From Didymella arachidicola (taxonomy: Eukaryota > Ascomycota > Dothideomycetes > Pleosporales > Didymellaceae), in the NCBI GenBank assembly GCA_016630955.3, contig CM049995.1:806001-870000 (forward strand): DNA of 64,000 bases, given 5' to 3'. Shown in pieces: positions 44,099 through 55,109 of this stretch. Numbering within the stretch: the stretch's first letter is position 1; each line of letters begins with the position of its first letter. The position numbers and the translations under genes were made by a program. The notes beneath the pieces were generated by a model. That model did no database searches. It had not been told where the DNA came from and saw nothing but the letters and a program-made list of their open reading frames with translations.

Positions 44099-46373
44099 AT
44101 GCAGACTTCTCCATCTCTCGACGTCAGTCCATTACACACTGACTCGCATCACGATCAAGATCAGAGCGCAGTTCATCTGATAGCGCATCTGTCTGATTCT
44201 TCAGGTGTCTGCTCATCTAATCGAGCCTTCGCTGCTGGTGTGGCGGTTGCGCGCTGCGGAGGTCAAGCGATGCAGAGTCTGTCATTACCGCGTCCGAACC
44301 CACATCCTTCAACGCCGTTTGGGCGACCTACAGAGCCAGAAGTCGGTCTGGCAAAGCCCTTCCCACAGTTCGGTCCGAGCCGGTCTGACCAGGAAGGCTA
44401 TCCATCCCCTCCCATGTCAGAGTCTCAGTCTCCTTCCCAACGCCCAGCACGTACTGTTGAGAACGAGCGTCGCCAGTATCCTGTGCCAGCGAGCGCACCA
44501 CACAGGGTCGAAACTGGTCTGCCGTTGCCGCCGCCTTCCTCAGCGCTGTTCGATCCTCAGCAGCCATTGCAGAACCAAAGCAGCTTGCAAAGACCACTGT
44601 ATCCTGGAGCGCAACATCTGCAACACCAGTCGCATCACTACCAGCCTGGACTCTCAACCGAGTATGCGAAGTATGGAGCACCTCCACCTCCACAGGCCTA
44701 TCCCTATGGCTACCCACCACCTACTGGCGCACCACCTTACGTCCTTGGAGCGCAACTAGCAGGCTCTCAAGTGCAGCTGGCGACAATGATTGCACCGCCT
44801 GCAGCTAGGCCTACCAAGCCAGCGAGACGCACAAAAGCTCACGTGGCCTCGGCATGTGTCAACTGCAAGAAGGCACATCTCAGCTGCGATGTTCAGCGCC
44901 CGTGCAGCCGGTGCGTGTCTTCTGGAAAGCAGGTGAGTCTAACTCGTATCCGTATGCGCTAAGGAGAGTTATGATTAGGAGATCAATCGGAACTGACTTT
45001 GAAACGAGCAGGACACATGCAAGGACGTGCTCCACAAGAAACGCGGAAGGCCGCGACTAAGAGACGACAGAGACGACAGAGACTTTACCGGTACTAGATC
45101 AGAGCAGGGCAGCCAGTCGCGTACACAGACTCTAGGCTCGAACCTACCACCATCGACGGAACCTCTTGCGCACCAAACATCTTACCCAGCACCGCATCCG
45201 CACCGAGTCGCCGATTTGCCCCGTACGACGCTCGCACAAAGAAGAAATAGTATATCCAATGTAGCAACATCGTCTACCGGAGGTCGTACCCTGAGCGTCG
45301 CCAACTATGGTGGGGTGTCGGCGTCCCCCTACAATTCGGGACCGGATTTGGCGTACCAGTCTTTGCCGATTGCGTTCCTGAATTTGGACTTGGTGATCCA
45401 GAAGTCGAACCAAGCATTTCAAGATTTGGTATCCTTCCTAGGAAGCGTCGGAGGAAAACACCTAGGAGAGCTACTCGAGCCGAGACAGAACGAAAGCTTG
45501 CAGAGGTTGCGCAATGACCTCCGTGACGAACGAGACGAACGCGAGCCGGCTTACATGGCGCCCATCACCCCAATTGGACACGATCCAATGCGCTCTGTGA
45601 TGGAGTCTGTTGCAGATCGTGATGTCGAGCATGTTAGTCATGGCTTTACGGATAGGCCAATTTTCCTGAGCTATCGTCTTCCCACTGGGCAGTACCAGTC
45701 TCTTCAGACCCAGATTCGACTTGCGAAGACATCACTGTACTTTGTTACTCTGGTCGTGCGTACACCTTCATCTAGGCCTCTCGGTCCTCCTCTCCTGACA
45801 CAACAGCTGGCGCCGCCAACACCAATCCACTCGTCGCAGGTGTCGTCAGCACCAGCACCTCTGCCGCCCAGGACTGGACACTTTACACCTCAACAAGTTC
45901 GACCACCATCATCAGCAAGTTCCGCACCCACTTCGCCCTACTCTTTAAACTTCTCGTCGGTTCGGACTTCGCTGCCCAACTTCAGTCCCAGCTCTTACGC
46001 AAGTAGTCCAACGTATGGATACTCTCCGAGCGCGGGCGTGGAGACAGGCTATTTCCCAACCTACCAGGCTCCACAATCAGTAGCGCATGCTCCTCCGTAC
46101 GCATCTGCGCCTCGGACTGGGTCAGTGACATCTGAGCCTTTGCGTGAGCTCAATCGATCGGCAAGACTTGAGGGTCTGCAGCTCCCACCGATTCGCACCG
46201 GCCCAGCATCTCTGGGCTCACCATTGCACGTGGGCACCAGCCAAAACACGACAGATGGCGACCGGGAGCGAGTGCGACGAAGAGAGTCGAGTTCAAGTGC
46301 CGAGAAACGTCCAGATACACCCGGCGAGGGTGGCAAGCGGCGACGGCTGAACATCCATGAGGTGCTAGAGTAG
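44099..46373 (+). CDS. Zn2Cys6 transcription factor with PAS-like region
   Basis: Two exons, 44099..44932 and 45012..46373, 731 residues. The 79-bp intron (GTGAGT...GAGCAG) splits the zinc cluster in phase between the fifth and sixth cysteine. The cluster is C253-x2-C-x6-C-x5-C-x2-C-x8-C281 (ACVNCKKAHLSC, RPCSRC, DTC). A basic KKRGRPRLRDD motif resembling an AT hook follows. The region around residues 385-530 (LPIAFLNLDLVIQKSNQAFQDLV, YRLPTGQYQSLQTQIRL, SLYFVTLVV) looks like a PAS fold. Flanks are Pro/Ser/Gln-rich. Known: Zn2Cys6 proteins with a PAS-like segment regulate carbon metabolism in several fungi; the exact orthologue is not clear. An in-frame ATG at 44270 (MQSLSLPRPNPHPS) is a good alternative start. 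Confidence 0.87.
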
Positions 46374-47998
46374 AGCAGAAAAGAGGAAGTGCCACGATGG
46401 CGGTTCGACGGTTGAGAAAGCCGTTCGACGTGGTACGAGTTGTTTTGCGGTCGTCCGTTTCAGACAAGGTCTCCCGTTACGAGCTGCAGTATCCTGGTCA
46501 AACTGAAACGCTTGACACGGGACGGTGCTTCCCGCTCAACGTCGCAACATTGTGTATCCGTCTTGTGCTGGAGATGACTTCATACCGTTCCTGTTCCCTG
46601 AATTTGAGATGCTGAGATACCACGGATGCCGTCCTTCATTTTGGATTGGGTCCACCGCCTGTCGCCTTATGCGTCTTTGTGTAAGGGTAACCTGCTTTGC
46701 AACGTTGTATGTCATGTGCATGGGCCTTGTGTTCACCGGCAGGCATCGTTGTCAGACGAGACATGGGGCCCACTCTGGTCTTTATATGTATCATAGTTGG
46801 ACTTGCCGCAGCAGGAGAGGCATGTGTTTTATTCAAGGTTTATGTATCGAGTCTGCCCAGTGCGTTGTTGGCTAGGTACGGTGCATGAGTTGCATAAGCG
46901 AATGCTGGACCCGTGCGCGAAAAGGTAGCGTTTGACGATCTATTGGGACTGCTGCGTGTGAGCTAGCCCCAGAGCTTGACAGCGAACAGCCAGGCAACAC
47001 GGCAGAGATATGAAATGCCTTCGTCCTGGCCACCAGACGTGCCGACAGCTGCGTCCCTAGTCCAGGGCTAGAGCGCTGATTCGCGGATCTGCCCCAGGAT
47101 GCGACTCAGACAAGCGTCATTGGTGCATCGGAGAATTAAGACCGGAGCTATATGCAGGTCCTCGAGCGGGATATGCGGCATGGGGACAAAGTCACTCGTT
47201 GCCAGCGAATCGATGAAGACTGCCCAGAGCAGTGCCTGGCGAGGCACGCAGTCTGTTCGTTCCAGCGTGCGAGGCTCACTCAGACCGTGGCGAACTAGGA
47301 AATTGGTCAGCATGCCGGTTACTCTGTTGAGCATGGCCAGCCAAGCGGAGGTCAAGAGCGGCTGTGATTAGTTTGGAATAGGTCCGCTTTTGTGTACGAG
47401 GCTGTGATGGGAATGCTCGTTTTGGTGGCTTTGGTACGAAGGGAGATTGCAAGGAGTGCGGTTCTGATAGTCAGGCTGTGGAGGGGGGGTGGTTCTTCTT
47501 GCGTGATGGCGGAGTCAGGCCCGGAAGTTTGTTTGCGCGAGGCTGGACTGGACTACTGGTATTAGAATTGCTGTAGTCACAGTCACTGTGAGTAGGAGGA
47601 TATGGAATGTATATGATGTCGTGATGGAAGTGTTTCAGATTCTTTCGTGAACGCCTTTTCTGTGCTCTATCTGAGACGCCGTTGAGAATGCCGTTGCAGC
47701 CAGCATGCAGGCTGCGGTATCCGAGAGGTGGCTCAAGCTTCAGATGTGAAACGTCCAGTATTTGCTTGGCGCTTTTGTTAAACTCTAATGCCATGAGGAG
47801 CTCAAGATATGGTGTCGCCTGCCATGTGCATGGCGAGAATAATGCGAGGAAATGTATTAATCCTAAGTCGACGGCGTGTGGTGCGGTATGCTATTTCTGG
47901 CCATGAACACAGACCAGCAGGGTATAGAATGTTGTGAAAGCAGGCATGTGCAGTGCGCACTGCGTTGAGGGCACAGGCAATGCAGGATGCACCAGGCC
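46374..47998. other. Intergenic between two convergent genes, no gene seen
   Basis: About 1.6 kb. A minus-strand frame at 47068-47355 (95 residues, no ATG context or domain that I trust) was examined and not accepted. I see no RNA gene. Confidence 0.5.
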
Positions 47999-48751
47999 TC
48001 ACCCGAGGGCCTTCACCTTCTTCTTCTTCTTGGCGCCCTCGACCTCGGGCTTTTTGCCCTGGGAGAAGTCGCGCCAGCTGTTGATGCGTGTGTCACGTGT
48101 CTTCTCCCAGGCCTGCTCGTGGTCGCGCTTGCGCTTGCGCTCGGCTTGTTCCTCGTCGTCTTTCTTCTGCTGGCGGCCCTCCTCGCGCATCTGTGCCTTC
48201 ATCTGGCGCTGTCGGCGCAGCTCGTTGTCGCGGATGACCCAGGCCGTCTTCTCGCGCCACTCCTTGAGGAACTCGGCGCTGCGCGTCTCCTCGTCGTCGG
48301 CGGTAAGCTTCTTGTCGCGCATCAGCAGCATGCGGGCGTCGGCAATGTCCTCGTCGAGCCTGGCGCGCAGCTTCTCGTCGAGCAGGACCGTCTGGGCTTT
48401 CTTGAGGCGGTCGAAGGCATCGGGGGCGTTGGGGTTGGGCGTCTTGTCGGGATGGATGAGCAGCGATTTGGCGCGGTAGACCTTTTTGATGTCCGTGTCG
48501 GGCACGCCGGGCTGCAGGTCGAGGACGGCGTAGGCGTTGAGGCTGAAGACGTTGCGGATACCTGGCGCAGTCAGCATGCGTAGTCAATACATAGACGCGC
48601 TCTGCGCCTGGCGTACGCTCGATTTCCTCGTCCTGGTGGCTTGTTAGCAGCGTTGCTCGCGTGCTCATGCGCAGACATGTCCCCAGTCGCGACGAACCTT
48701 GTCAAGCTCCTTTCCTGCTGCCTGGAGCTCTGCCTCGATATCGTCTGCCAT
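47999..48751 (-). CDS. spf31: J-domain splicing protein, DNAJC8/Spf31 family
   Basis: Three exons, complement(47999..48561, 48617..48632, 48698..48751), 210 residues. Exon 1 encodes MADDIEAELQAAGKELDK. Exon 2 is only 16 bases (DEEIE plus one base). Exon 3 continues RNVFSLNAYAVLDLQPG. All junctions are in phase with GT-AG ends. The J-domain carries HPD near residue 60 (LLIHPDKTPNPNAPDAF). It is followed by a long charged coiled coil and a Lys-rich C-terminus (SWRDFSQGKK...KKKKKVKALG). Known: DNAJC8/Spf31 proteins co-purify with spliceosomal complexes and are small nuclear J-proteins of this same layout. It is divergent from DBP4, 227 bp apart. Confidence 0.9.
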
Positions 48752-48978
48752 GTCGCCGCCGCGTGTGTGAGCGAGCTTTGCGGTGAGCCTGTAAGATGGG
48801 AGCGTCCACGGCGTGAATGCGCAACGGCGGCGATGCGCTCGGCTGCTGTCGAGACCGCGGGGGTCCGCTGCCCGCTCGAGGGAAGGGAAAAGCCCGTGCG
48901 CCTGCCCTGCTCCACCAAAATTTCTGGCGCCCATCTTGCTCGACACCAAAGGCCGGAGGCAGTCGACACACCAGAATC

Positions 48979-51476
48979 ATGGGCGGCGCAGGAATCACAG
49001 GTCGCACGCGGCCCACCAAGGTCAAGAAACAGGCCTCGGCCGCCAAGCGCAAGCGCGACGATGTCGACGTCGAGAAGCTCGAGGCGGCTGTTGCAGCGCT
49101 GGTACGATCACTACCACTCTTCGACGACCTGCTGCAGAAGAGCGCTGACAGGAAAAGGAACCCAAGTCTGGCTCGTACAAAGACTTCACCGACCTCCCTC
49201 TCTCCGAGCCGACCAAAGCAGGCCTGAAAGCATGCCACTTCGCCGTCATGACCGATATCCAGTCCAAGGCGATCCCTCTTGCCCTCCAAGGCCACGACAT
49301 ACTCGGCGCCGCAAAGACTGGCAGCGGGAAAACGCTTTCGTTCATCATCCCCGTCCTCGAGAACCTCTACCGACTGCAGCACGTCGGCGCAGACGCAGGC
49401 CTCGGCGCCCTGATCCTTTCGCCGACACGAGAGCTCGCCATCCAGATCTTCGACGTCTTGCGCAAGATTGGAAAGCACGGCCACATGTTTGCTGCGGGCC
49501 TGTTGATTGGAGGAAAGAGTCTGGAATCCGAGAGGGACGCTCTGACGAGGATGAACATCTTGGTAGCCACACCTGGCCGAATGCTGCAGCATCTGTCCCA
49601 AACTGCAGCCTTCCAGGTCGACGACCTGAAGATGCTGGTCTTGGACGAGGCCGACCGCATTCTTGATATGGGTTTCCAAAGGGACGTGGACGCCATTGTC
49701 GAATACCTTCCCAAGGAGCGCCAGACCATGCTTTTCTCCGCCACGCAGTCAAGGAAGGTCTCTGACCTCGCTCGCCTCAGCCTCCACGACCCCGAATACG
49801 TATCCGTACACGCCGAAGACAAGAGTGCTACTCCAAAGGGCCTCACACAAAACTACATCATCTGCCCAATCGAGGAGAAGATGGACACACTCTGGAGTTT
49901 CTTGCAAGCAAGCAAAAAGTCAAAGATACTGTGCTTCTTCTCCTCTGCAAAGACGGTGCGATTCGTCTACGAGTCCTTCCGCCACATGCAGCCCGGTATC
50001 CCACTACTCCATATTCATGGCCGTCAGAAACAGGGTGCTCGGTTGGACACCACAGCCAAGTTCTCTGCTGCAAAAAACTCTTGTCTGTTCGCAACGGACG
50101 TAGCAGCTCGGGGTCTAGATTTTCCTGCTGTTGATTTCGTCATCCAGGTCGATTGCCCCGATGACGTCGACACCTACATCCACCGCGTGGGTCGTACTGC
50201 CCGCTATAATCGTGAGGGACGGGGTGTTCTATTCCTTGCACCCAGTGAAGAGGAGGGTATGCTCAAGCGTCTGGAGCAGAAGAAGGTTCCAGTTGAGCTC
50301 ATCAACGTCCGGCAAAAGAAAAAGACATCGATCAGGGAGCAACTACAAAACATGAACTTCAAGGATGCATCGATCAAGTATCTGGGACAGAAGGCGTTCA
50401 TGACGCACGTCAAGTCACTCTACCTGCAAAAAGACAAGACGGTCTTCAAATTGAAGGAATACAACCTTGAAGCGTATGCGGCAAGCCTGGGTCTGCCAGG
50501 AACACCGCGAATCAAATTCTTGCCGAACGACGACAGCAAAGCGAAGAAGCAGGCGAACAGAGAAAAGATCGAAGTGTCAGATGACTCAGAAGAAGAGGAG
50601 AAACCAAAAGACGCAAAGCCCGTACGCACAAAATACGACCGCATGTTCGAGCGCCAAAATCAAGATGTCCTCGCAGAGCACTACAAGAAGCTCGTCCGCG
50701 ACGGCGACGACGCAGACGCCTTCACCGGTGGCGAAGCAGCGGACGCAGACGATGACTTCATGGCCGTCAAGCGCCGCATCCCCGCCGACAGCGATGATGA
50801 AGCCTCAGCCAATGAAACCTTTGGCATCGACAAGTCTACTGATCCCTCCATACCCGGCGGTAAAGTCGTCAATCTCGCCGGCGCATCGCAGCCCCTGGTC
50901 ATCGACTCGAACCGCCGCGAGAAGCTGCTCAAGTCCAAGAAGAAGCTGTTGCAGTTCATGGATAAGGGCAAGAAGATTGTGTACGACGACGAGGGCAACC
51001 CGCACGAGGTTTACGAGCTGGAGAACGAGCACGACTTCAAGGCTCGCGGGCTGCCGGAGGAGCAGAGGCAGAAGTTCATCGAGCAGGCGAAGCATATCGT
51101 GGAGCAAGCAGATGTCGACGACAAGGCCGCGGCACGGGAGAAGAGGAGGGAGAAGCTCAGGAAGCGCAAGGAGAAGGAGCGGGGTGGGGTGGCGGCTGCG
51201 TCTGATGATGATGAAGACGAGGGTGGTATCGAGCTTCCAGATAATGGCGAAGATTTGCTGGCGCAATTCAGAGCTGACGCCGAGTACAGCGACGAGGACG
51301 ACGAGGCACCCCAGCTGGTTGAAAAGAAGCCGAAGAAATGGTTCCAGTCCGACTCCGAAGACGACGAAGGAAGCAGCAAGAAGAAGCGGAGAAAAGGCAA
51401 GGACGCACGGCACGTGGTCGAGCAGCCAGAAACGCTGGAAGACATGGAGGACATGGCTGCCAGACTGCTTGGCTAA
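48979..51476 (+). CDS. DBP4: DEAD-box RNA helicase DBP4/HCA4 (18S biogenesis)
   Basis: Two exons, 48979..49101 and 49152..51476, 815 residues; the 50-bp intron (GTACGA...TGACAG) joins AAVAAL to EKEPKSGSYKDF in phase. Motifs: Q motif region MTDIQSKAIP, Walker A AAKTGSGKT (about 93), DEAD in VLDEADRILDMGF (about 205), SAT (about 235), ATDVAARGLDF and HRVGRTARY (about 382). A DUF4217 block follows (KDASIKYLGQKAFMTHVKS, FKLKEYNLEAYAASLGLPG), then a long acidic/Lys-rich tail with coiled coil. Known: Dbp4/DDX10 acts in the small-subunit processome and releases U14 snoRNA. Start MGGAGITGRTRPTKVKKQ fits the family. It shares a 227-bp promoter with spf31. Confidence 0.95.
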
Positions 51477-51563
51477 GCCATCTGTCAAGTCGTCTGGACT
51501 ATTTATGCATAGCGAGATATTCAAAACCACACTTCCCATTGCATCCAAATCCGCATTTTCTTT

Positions 51564-52812
51564 TTACGACCAGTCCAACGCCTCCATCGCCCGCCTAATG
51601 TGCTCACTCCCAAGACTCCTACACCCCTCGTGATTGCCCTCGCACTCATCCTGACTCCCCCACACCCTCCTCTCCTCCCTCAAAAACCCCGGGTCGGTGT
51701 GCCACTTCCTCTGCCTCTCCTCCGCCTGCTCCAACAACCTTCTCAACGGCGCAGGATTACTCCCCCCGCCCTCCACCTCCCCTCTCAACGCCGCTTTAAC
51801 CAAGCCCTTCCACGCATCCGGCTCCAAGTCGATATTGAACCCCATCGGGCAGTCCAGCGTGCCGGTGTGCAGATGCGCCAGGTTCGGACTATTGTCGCCG
51901 ATGCGGTACGGTTTCTTCCCCCCCGTGGCGCGCAGACGTTCGCATTCGCGGTCGATTTCTTGCAGGACTTTGCTGAGGCGCTCAAGGATTGCTTTGAAGA
52001 GGGAGACGATGGATGATACGTTTTGGATTGCGCTGAAGGGGTCTGAGGGGCAGATGGGGCAGTGGAGTAGGGATGAGAGGGCGGTCATGGCTTTGCGGAG
52101 GGGGAGGATGATTTGCGGGAAGGAGAAGGTGAGTATGGCTTGCAGATCGGTGAGGGTTAGGTAGGTAAGCGAGAGGCAGGTGCAGGGACCCATTGAGGCT
52201 TGGTCTGGAGGCGTGTCGTGGGACGCGGGTTGGTACCCGGTTTGGGTACCGGTGGTGAGTTGGGTGTCCCATAAGGACGGGTCGATGGGAGGTGTGTGGC
52301 CGAGACCGAAACTGCTGTCATGAGAATCGAATTGTTTTCGTGTCTGTAGAGAAGACTCACCCAAGATTGGTCATTGGTGGGGATGGTCCATAGATGCCGA
52401 CTAGGCTAGGGTCAAGCTGTGCCTGAGCATACACTTCGTTTCCACTCGGCAGGTCTGCGAACTCCGGGGGTGAGATGAGACCAAAGCTATTGAAGTTTGC
52501 CTGCGCTGTGAAGCCATTCAAGCTGCTGTCATGGCCATTCTGGATAGTCGTTGTCTGTTCGACAGGCACGTCTATCTCGCCTTCTCTCCTTCTCTTTCTA
52601 GGCCGACCCATGGTCTTTTGAGGCGAGTAAACGCATTGAATTTTCTCCTTTTGGCATCTTCCACACAGCGGCTTGTCTCCCGAACACTTCAGCTTGCGAG
52701 TGCCTTTACTTGCACATCAGCCCTGCGAATGACATATCGGAGCAGGGTCCAGCGGCTTACGGCATTCATCACAGGCAGCATGCAGCTTCTCGACATGTTG
52801 TGTTTGTGCCAT
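51564..52812 (-). CDS. Zn2Cys6 transcription factor
   Basis: Three exons, complement(51564..52314, 52361..52703, 52761..52812), 381 residues. The first intron (57 bp, donor GTAAGC) splits the zinc cluster, and the second (46 bp, GTGAGT...GACAG) joins TNLG-SSFGLG in phase. The cluster is C14-x2-C17-x6-C24-x6-C31-x2-C34-x6-C41 (HAACDECRTRKLKCSGDKPL...), followed directly by YSPQKTMGRPRKRRREGE, an AT-hook-like basic motif. The C-terminal half has a helical block (DPFSAIQNVSSIVSLFKAIL, LSKVLQEIDRECERL) resembling the regulatory domain of short C6 activators. I cannot name the target pathway. The frame starting at 52611 misses the DNA-binding domain; ATG 52812 (MAQTQHVEKLHA) restores it. Confidence 0.88.
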
Positions 52813-53310
52813 GGTAAACTCGATATTTCCGAAGTGTGAGAGTTACCTCCAAGCTCTCAGACTTTGCCGTATGCGTTCGAGTCGATCTGGTCGTTGTTGA
52901 CTCGAGCTTCGAGCTGTCCAGCTAAGAGAGAACGAACGGCGCCAGGGTCCCGCTCTCAGGCCGCCCACACGGAAGCTGACCCACGTGCATCGACTTCTGC
53001 TTTGCCACCATCAGCACGACCCTGCGACTGAGTGTCTGTAGATATCGAGGCACGATGCTCGAGGCCTGTTCTTGGTTACCATCTTTAGAAGCGTCTTCTC
53101 GCTCCCCGGGTGACACGATGAGCGAAGATGTCGACATGTCCCAATGCGTGCATAATGGCTTGGGGCCAATATCCACAAACGAGGGGAGTGATGAAGATGC
53201 ATAAGCGGATGCTGGGGTCTGATCTCTTCTCAGCCTCGTGGCACGACCTGCATCCACTTGACTTACACTGATATGATTAGCCGTTTGGGACCGATCTTCA
53301 CTTCGATCCT
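52813..53310. other. Divergent promoter region
   Basis: About 500 bases between the Zn2Cys6 gene (minus) and the HET-domain gene (plus). No exon recognised. Confidence 0.5.
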
Positions 53311-54849
53311 ATGTATTTGATCAACGCGGAATCCCTAGAGCTAAAGCTCTTCGAAGACGAGGCGCATCTGCCACCCTATGCAATCCTTTCGCACATTTGG
53401 GGCGACTCCGAAGTCACCTTGAAGCAGTTTCAGACGCTCCAGGGTAACCTCAGTGTCGCGAAACACCAGTTGCGCGACAGTCCGGGCTACTGGAAGATAC
53501 GCAAGACGTGTGAACAGGCTCAGAATGATGGAATCGAGTGGGCTTGGGTTGACACCTGCTGCATCGACAAGCAGTCGTTCGCAGAGCCGAGTGAGGCTAT
53601 CAACAGCATGTTCAAATGGTACAGACAAGCTTCGGTCTGCTATGCGTATCTTTACGACATCGAGAGGAGCGTCTCTGCGATTCTGCCGGAACGTCCTCAA
53701 GAGGTGCGAGATTCTCCGAGCGGAATGCAGGAAGTACGGCGAGACCCAGTCTATCTCAATCGTGTATGGCAGGAAACACGGTGAGACCCAGTCTATGTCA
53801 GTCGTGAAGAGCTGGCTCGAGCGAGGTGGTTTACACGTGGGTGGACATTGCAAGAGCTGATCGCGCCCTATGCAATTAAATTCTATGGCAAGGAGTGGAA
53901 GATGTTGGGCTCGAAATATTCCCTAACGGATGACCTCGCTCACATCACTGGTATCGACACGGCAGCGCTTCAAGGTGAAGACCTTGAAGCATTCAGCGTA
54001 GCCCAACGGATGAGCTGGGCTTCCAAGCGGACCACTACTAGATCAGAGGATCTAGCTTACAGTCTCCTCGGGATATTTGACGTCCATATGCCATTACTCT
54101 ATGGAGAGGGCATGAAGGCATTTACCCAACTGCAAGAAGAGATCATGAAAGATAGCAATGACCAAACACTTTTCGCATGGACGCCTCCGTATACGCCTGA
54201 GCTAGATCCAGGACAGCTCTCGGAGCGAGGTCGATCAGTGTTTGCGAGTCACCCACGAGACTTTGCGCCTTCAACGCAAACGACACTAGTACCTTGTCAG
54301 GGCCCGACCGAGTCTTTCGCACTGACGAACAAAGGTGTCAAAATCGTCAGCCCGATCCTTCCATACGATCAAAAAGCAAGAAGCAACGACTGGGTCCCGT
54401 CATTCAGCGAGCCGGGCATCGGACCTCTGTACAAGCAACCACTGTTCCTGGTAGTGCTCGACTGCAGCTACGCTCAAGGCGCGGGAACTCACCACCGAGC
54501 AGCCATTCTCTGTCACCGCGTTGCCGGCACCTCGGACCAACTGATTCGACACAACTCAGCCGCCGTGCACAGCGTCACTGACAAAGACCTCCACCAGGCA
54601 CGAAGACTGGACATCTATCTCCTCAAGAAGGTGCCTTCGTCATGGCAATCACGACTCGACATACAGAAGTCGCGACAGGAGCAGCTACCCAGCACGCCGA
54701 AAGCTACTTCCACAACGATGATTCTTGTAGCTTCTGAATTCAAACTCAACTTCTCGCGCCCCAGGGAAGGAGTCATGGCTGCCAGCACGATACTGCAGCA
54801 GTACACGCGTCGACAGGCACAGCCGCTGCAGGTGCTCACCACGACATAA
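53311..54849 (+). CDS. HET-domain protein with an internal TGA (pseudogene or spliced)
   Basis: One frame runs from ATG 53311 to TAA 54849 except for a TGA at 53782-53784; full read-through would give 512 residues. The HET signature is in order: PPYAILSHIWGDSEVTLKQF (about 21-40), GIEWAWVDTCCIDKQS (72-88), INSMFKWYRQASVCYAYLYDIE (94-115), RWFTRGWTLQELIAPY (170-185), then YSLLGIFDVHMPLLYGEG. Known: such domains drive heterokaryon-incompatibility cell death in filamentous ascomycetes; no NACHT/WD repeats are attached here. The TGA lies in the second copy of a 42-bp duplication where the first copy has CGA. An intron could bypass it (donor GTATGG at 53764, acceptor AAGAG ending 53811, 48 bp, in phase), but that acceptor is weak. 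So either a young nonsense allele or a spliced gene. Confidence 0.75.
53727..53810 (+). repeat. 42-bp tandem duplication inside the HET gene
   Basis: Two diverged copies with period 42 (14 codons), both starting GCAGGAA and containing GAGACCCAGTCTAT. Differences include CGA (53740-53742) against TGA (53782-53784), which creates the stop codon. A 42-base unit keeps the reading frame. Confidence 0.85.
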
Positions 54850-55109
54850 CGTGCGAATGCGATCGTATTAATACAGATATGAAGATGACAACGCTGTCAG
54901 ATTCCGCCCTCGCTCGCTTCTAAAACACCGTACATGCAAAACCTCGCGCGCAACCATTTCCACTTACACAGATGCAAACCTGCTCTGCCCTGTCCTATCC
55001 AGTGAACGCCACGTCGCGCATACGAGCCGTGATCCAGACTGCGCAAAGCAAAACTCTAAAAACCAAATTGATGTAAGAAGACAAACCACTATCTCGAATC
55101 TTCGCCTGC
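54850..55109. other. Convergent 3' spacer
   Basis: About 260 bases between the convergent HET and PHD-finger genes; no exon seen. Confidence 0.5.

Noticed and set aside
47068..47355. 95-residue minus-strand frame as a gene
   Set aside because: No recognisable domain, no convincing start context and no joinable neighbouring exon.
52357..52611. Zn2Cys6 gene starting at ATG 52611
   Set aside because: It would lack the zinc cluster. Two short upstream exons restore a complete CX2CX6C cluster in phase.
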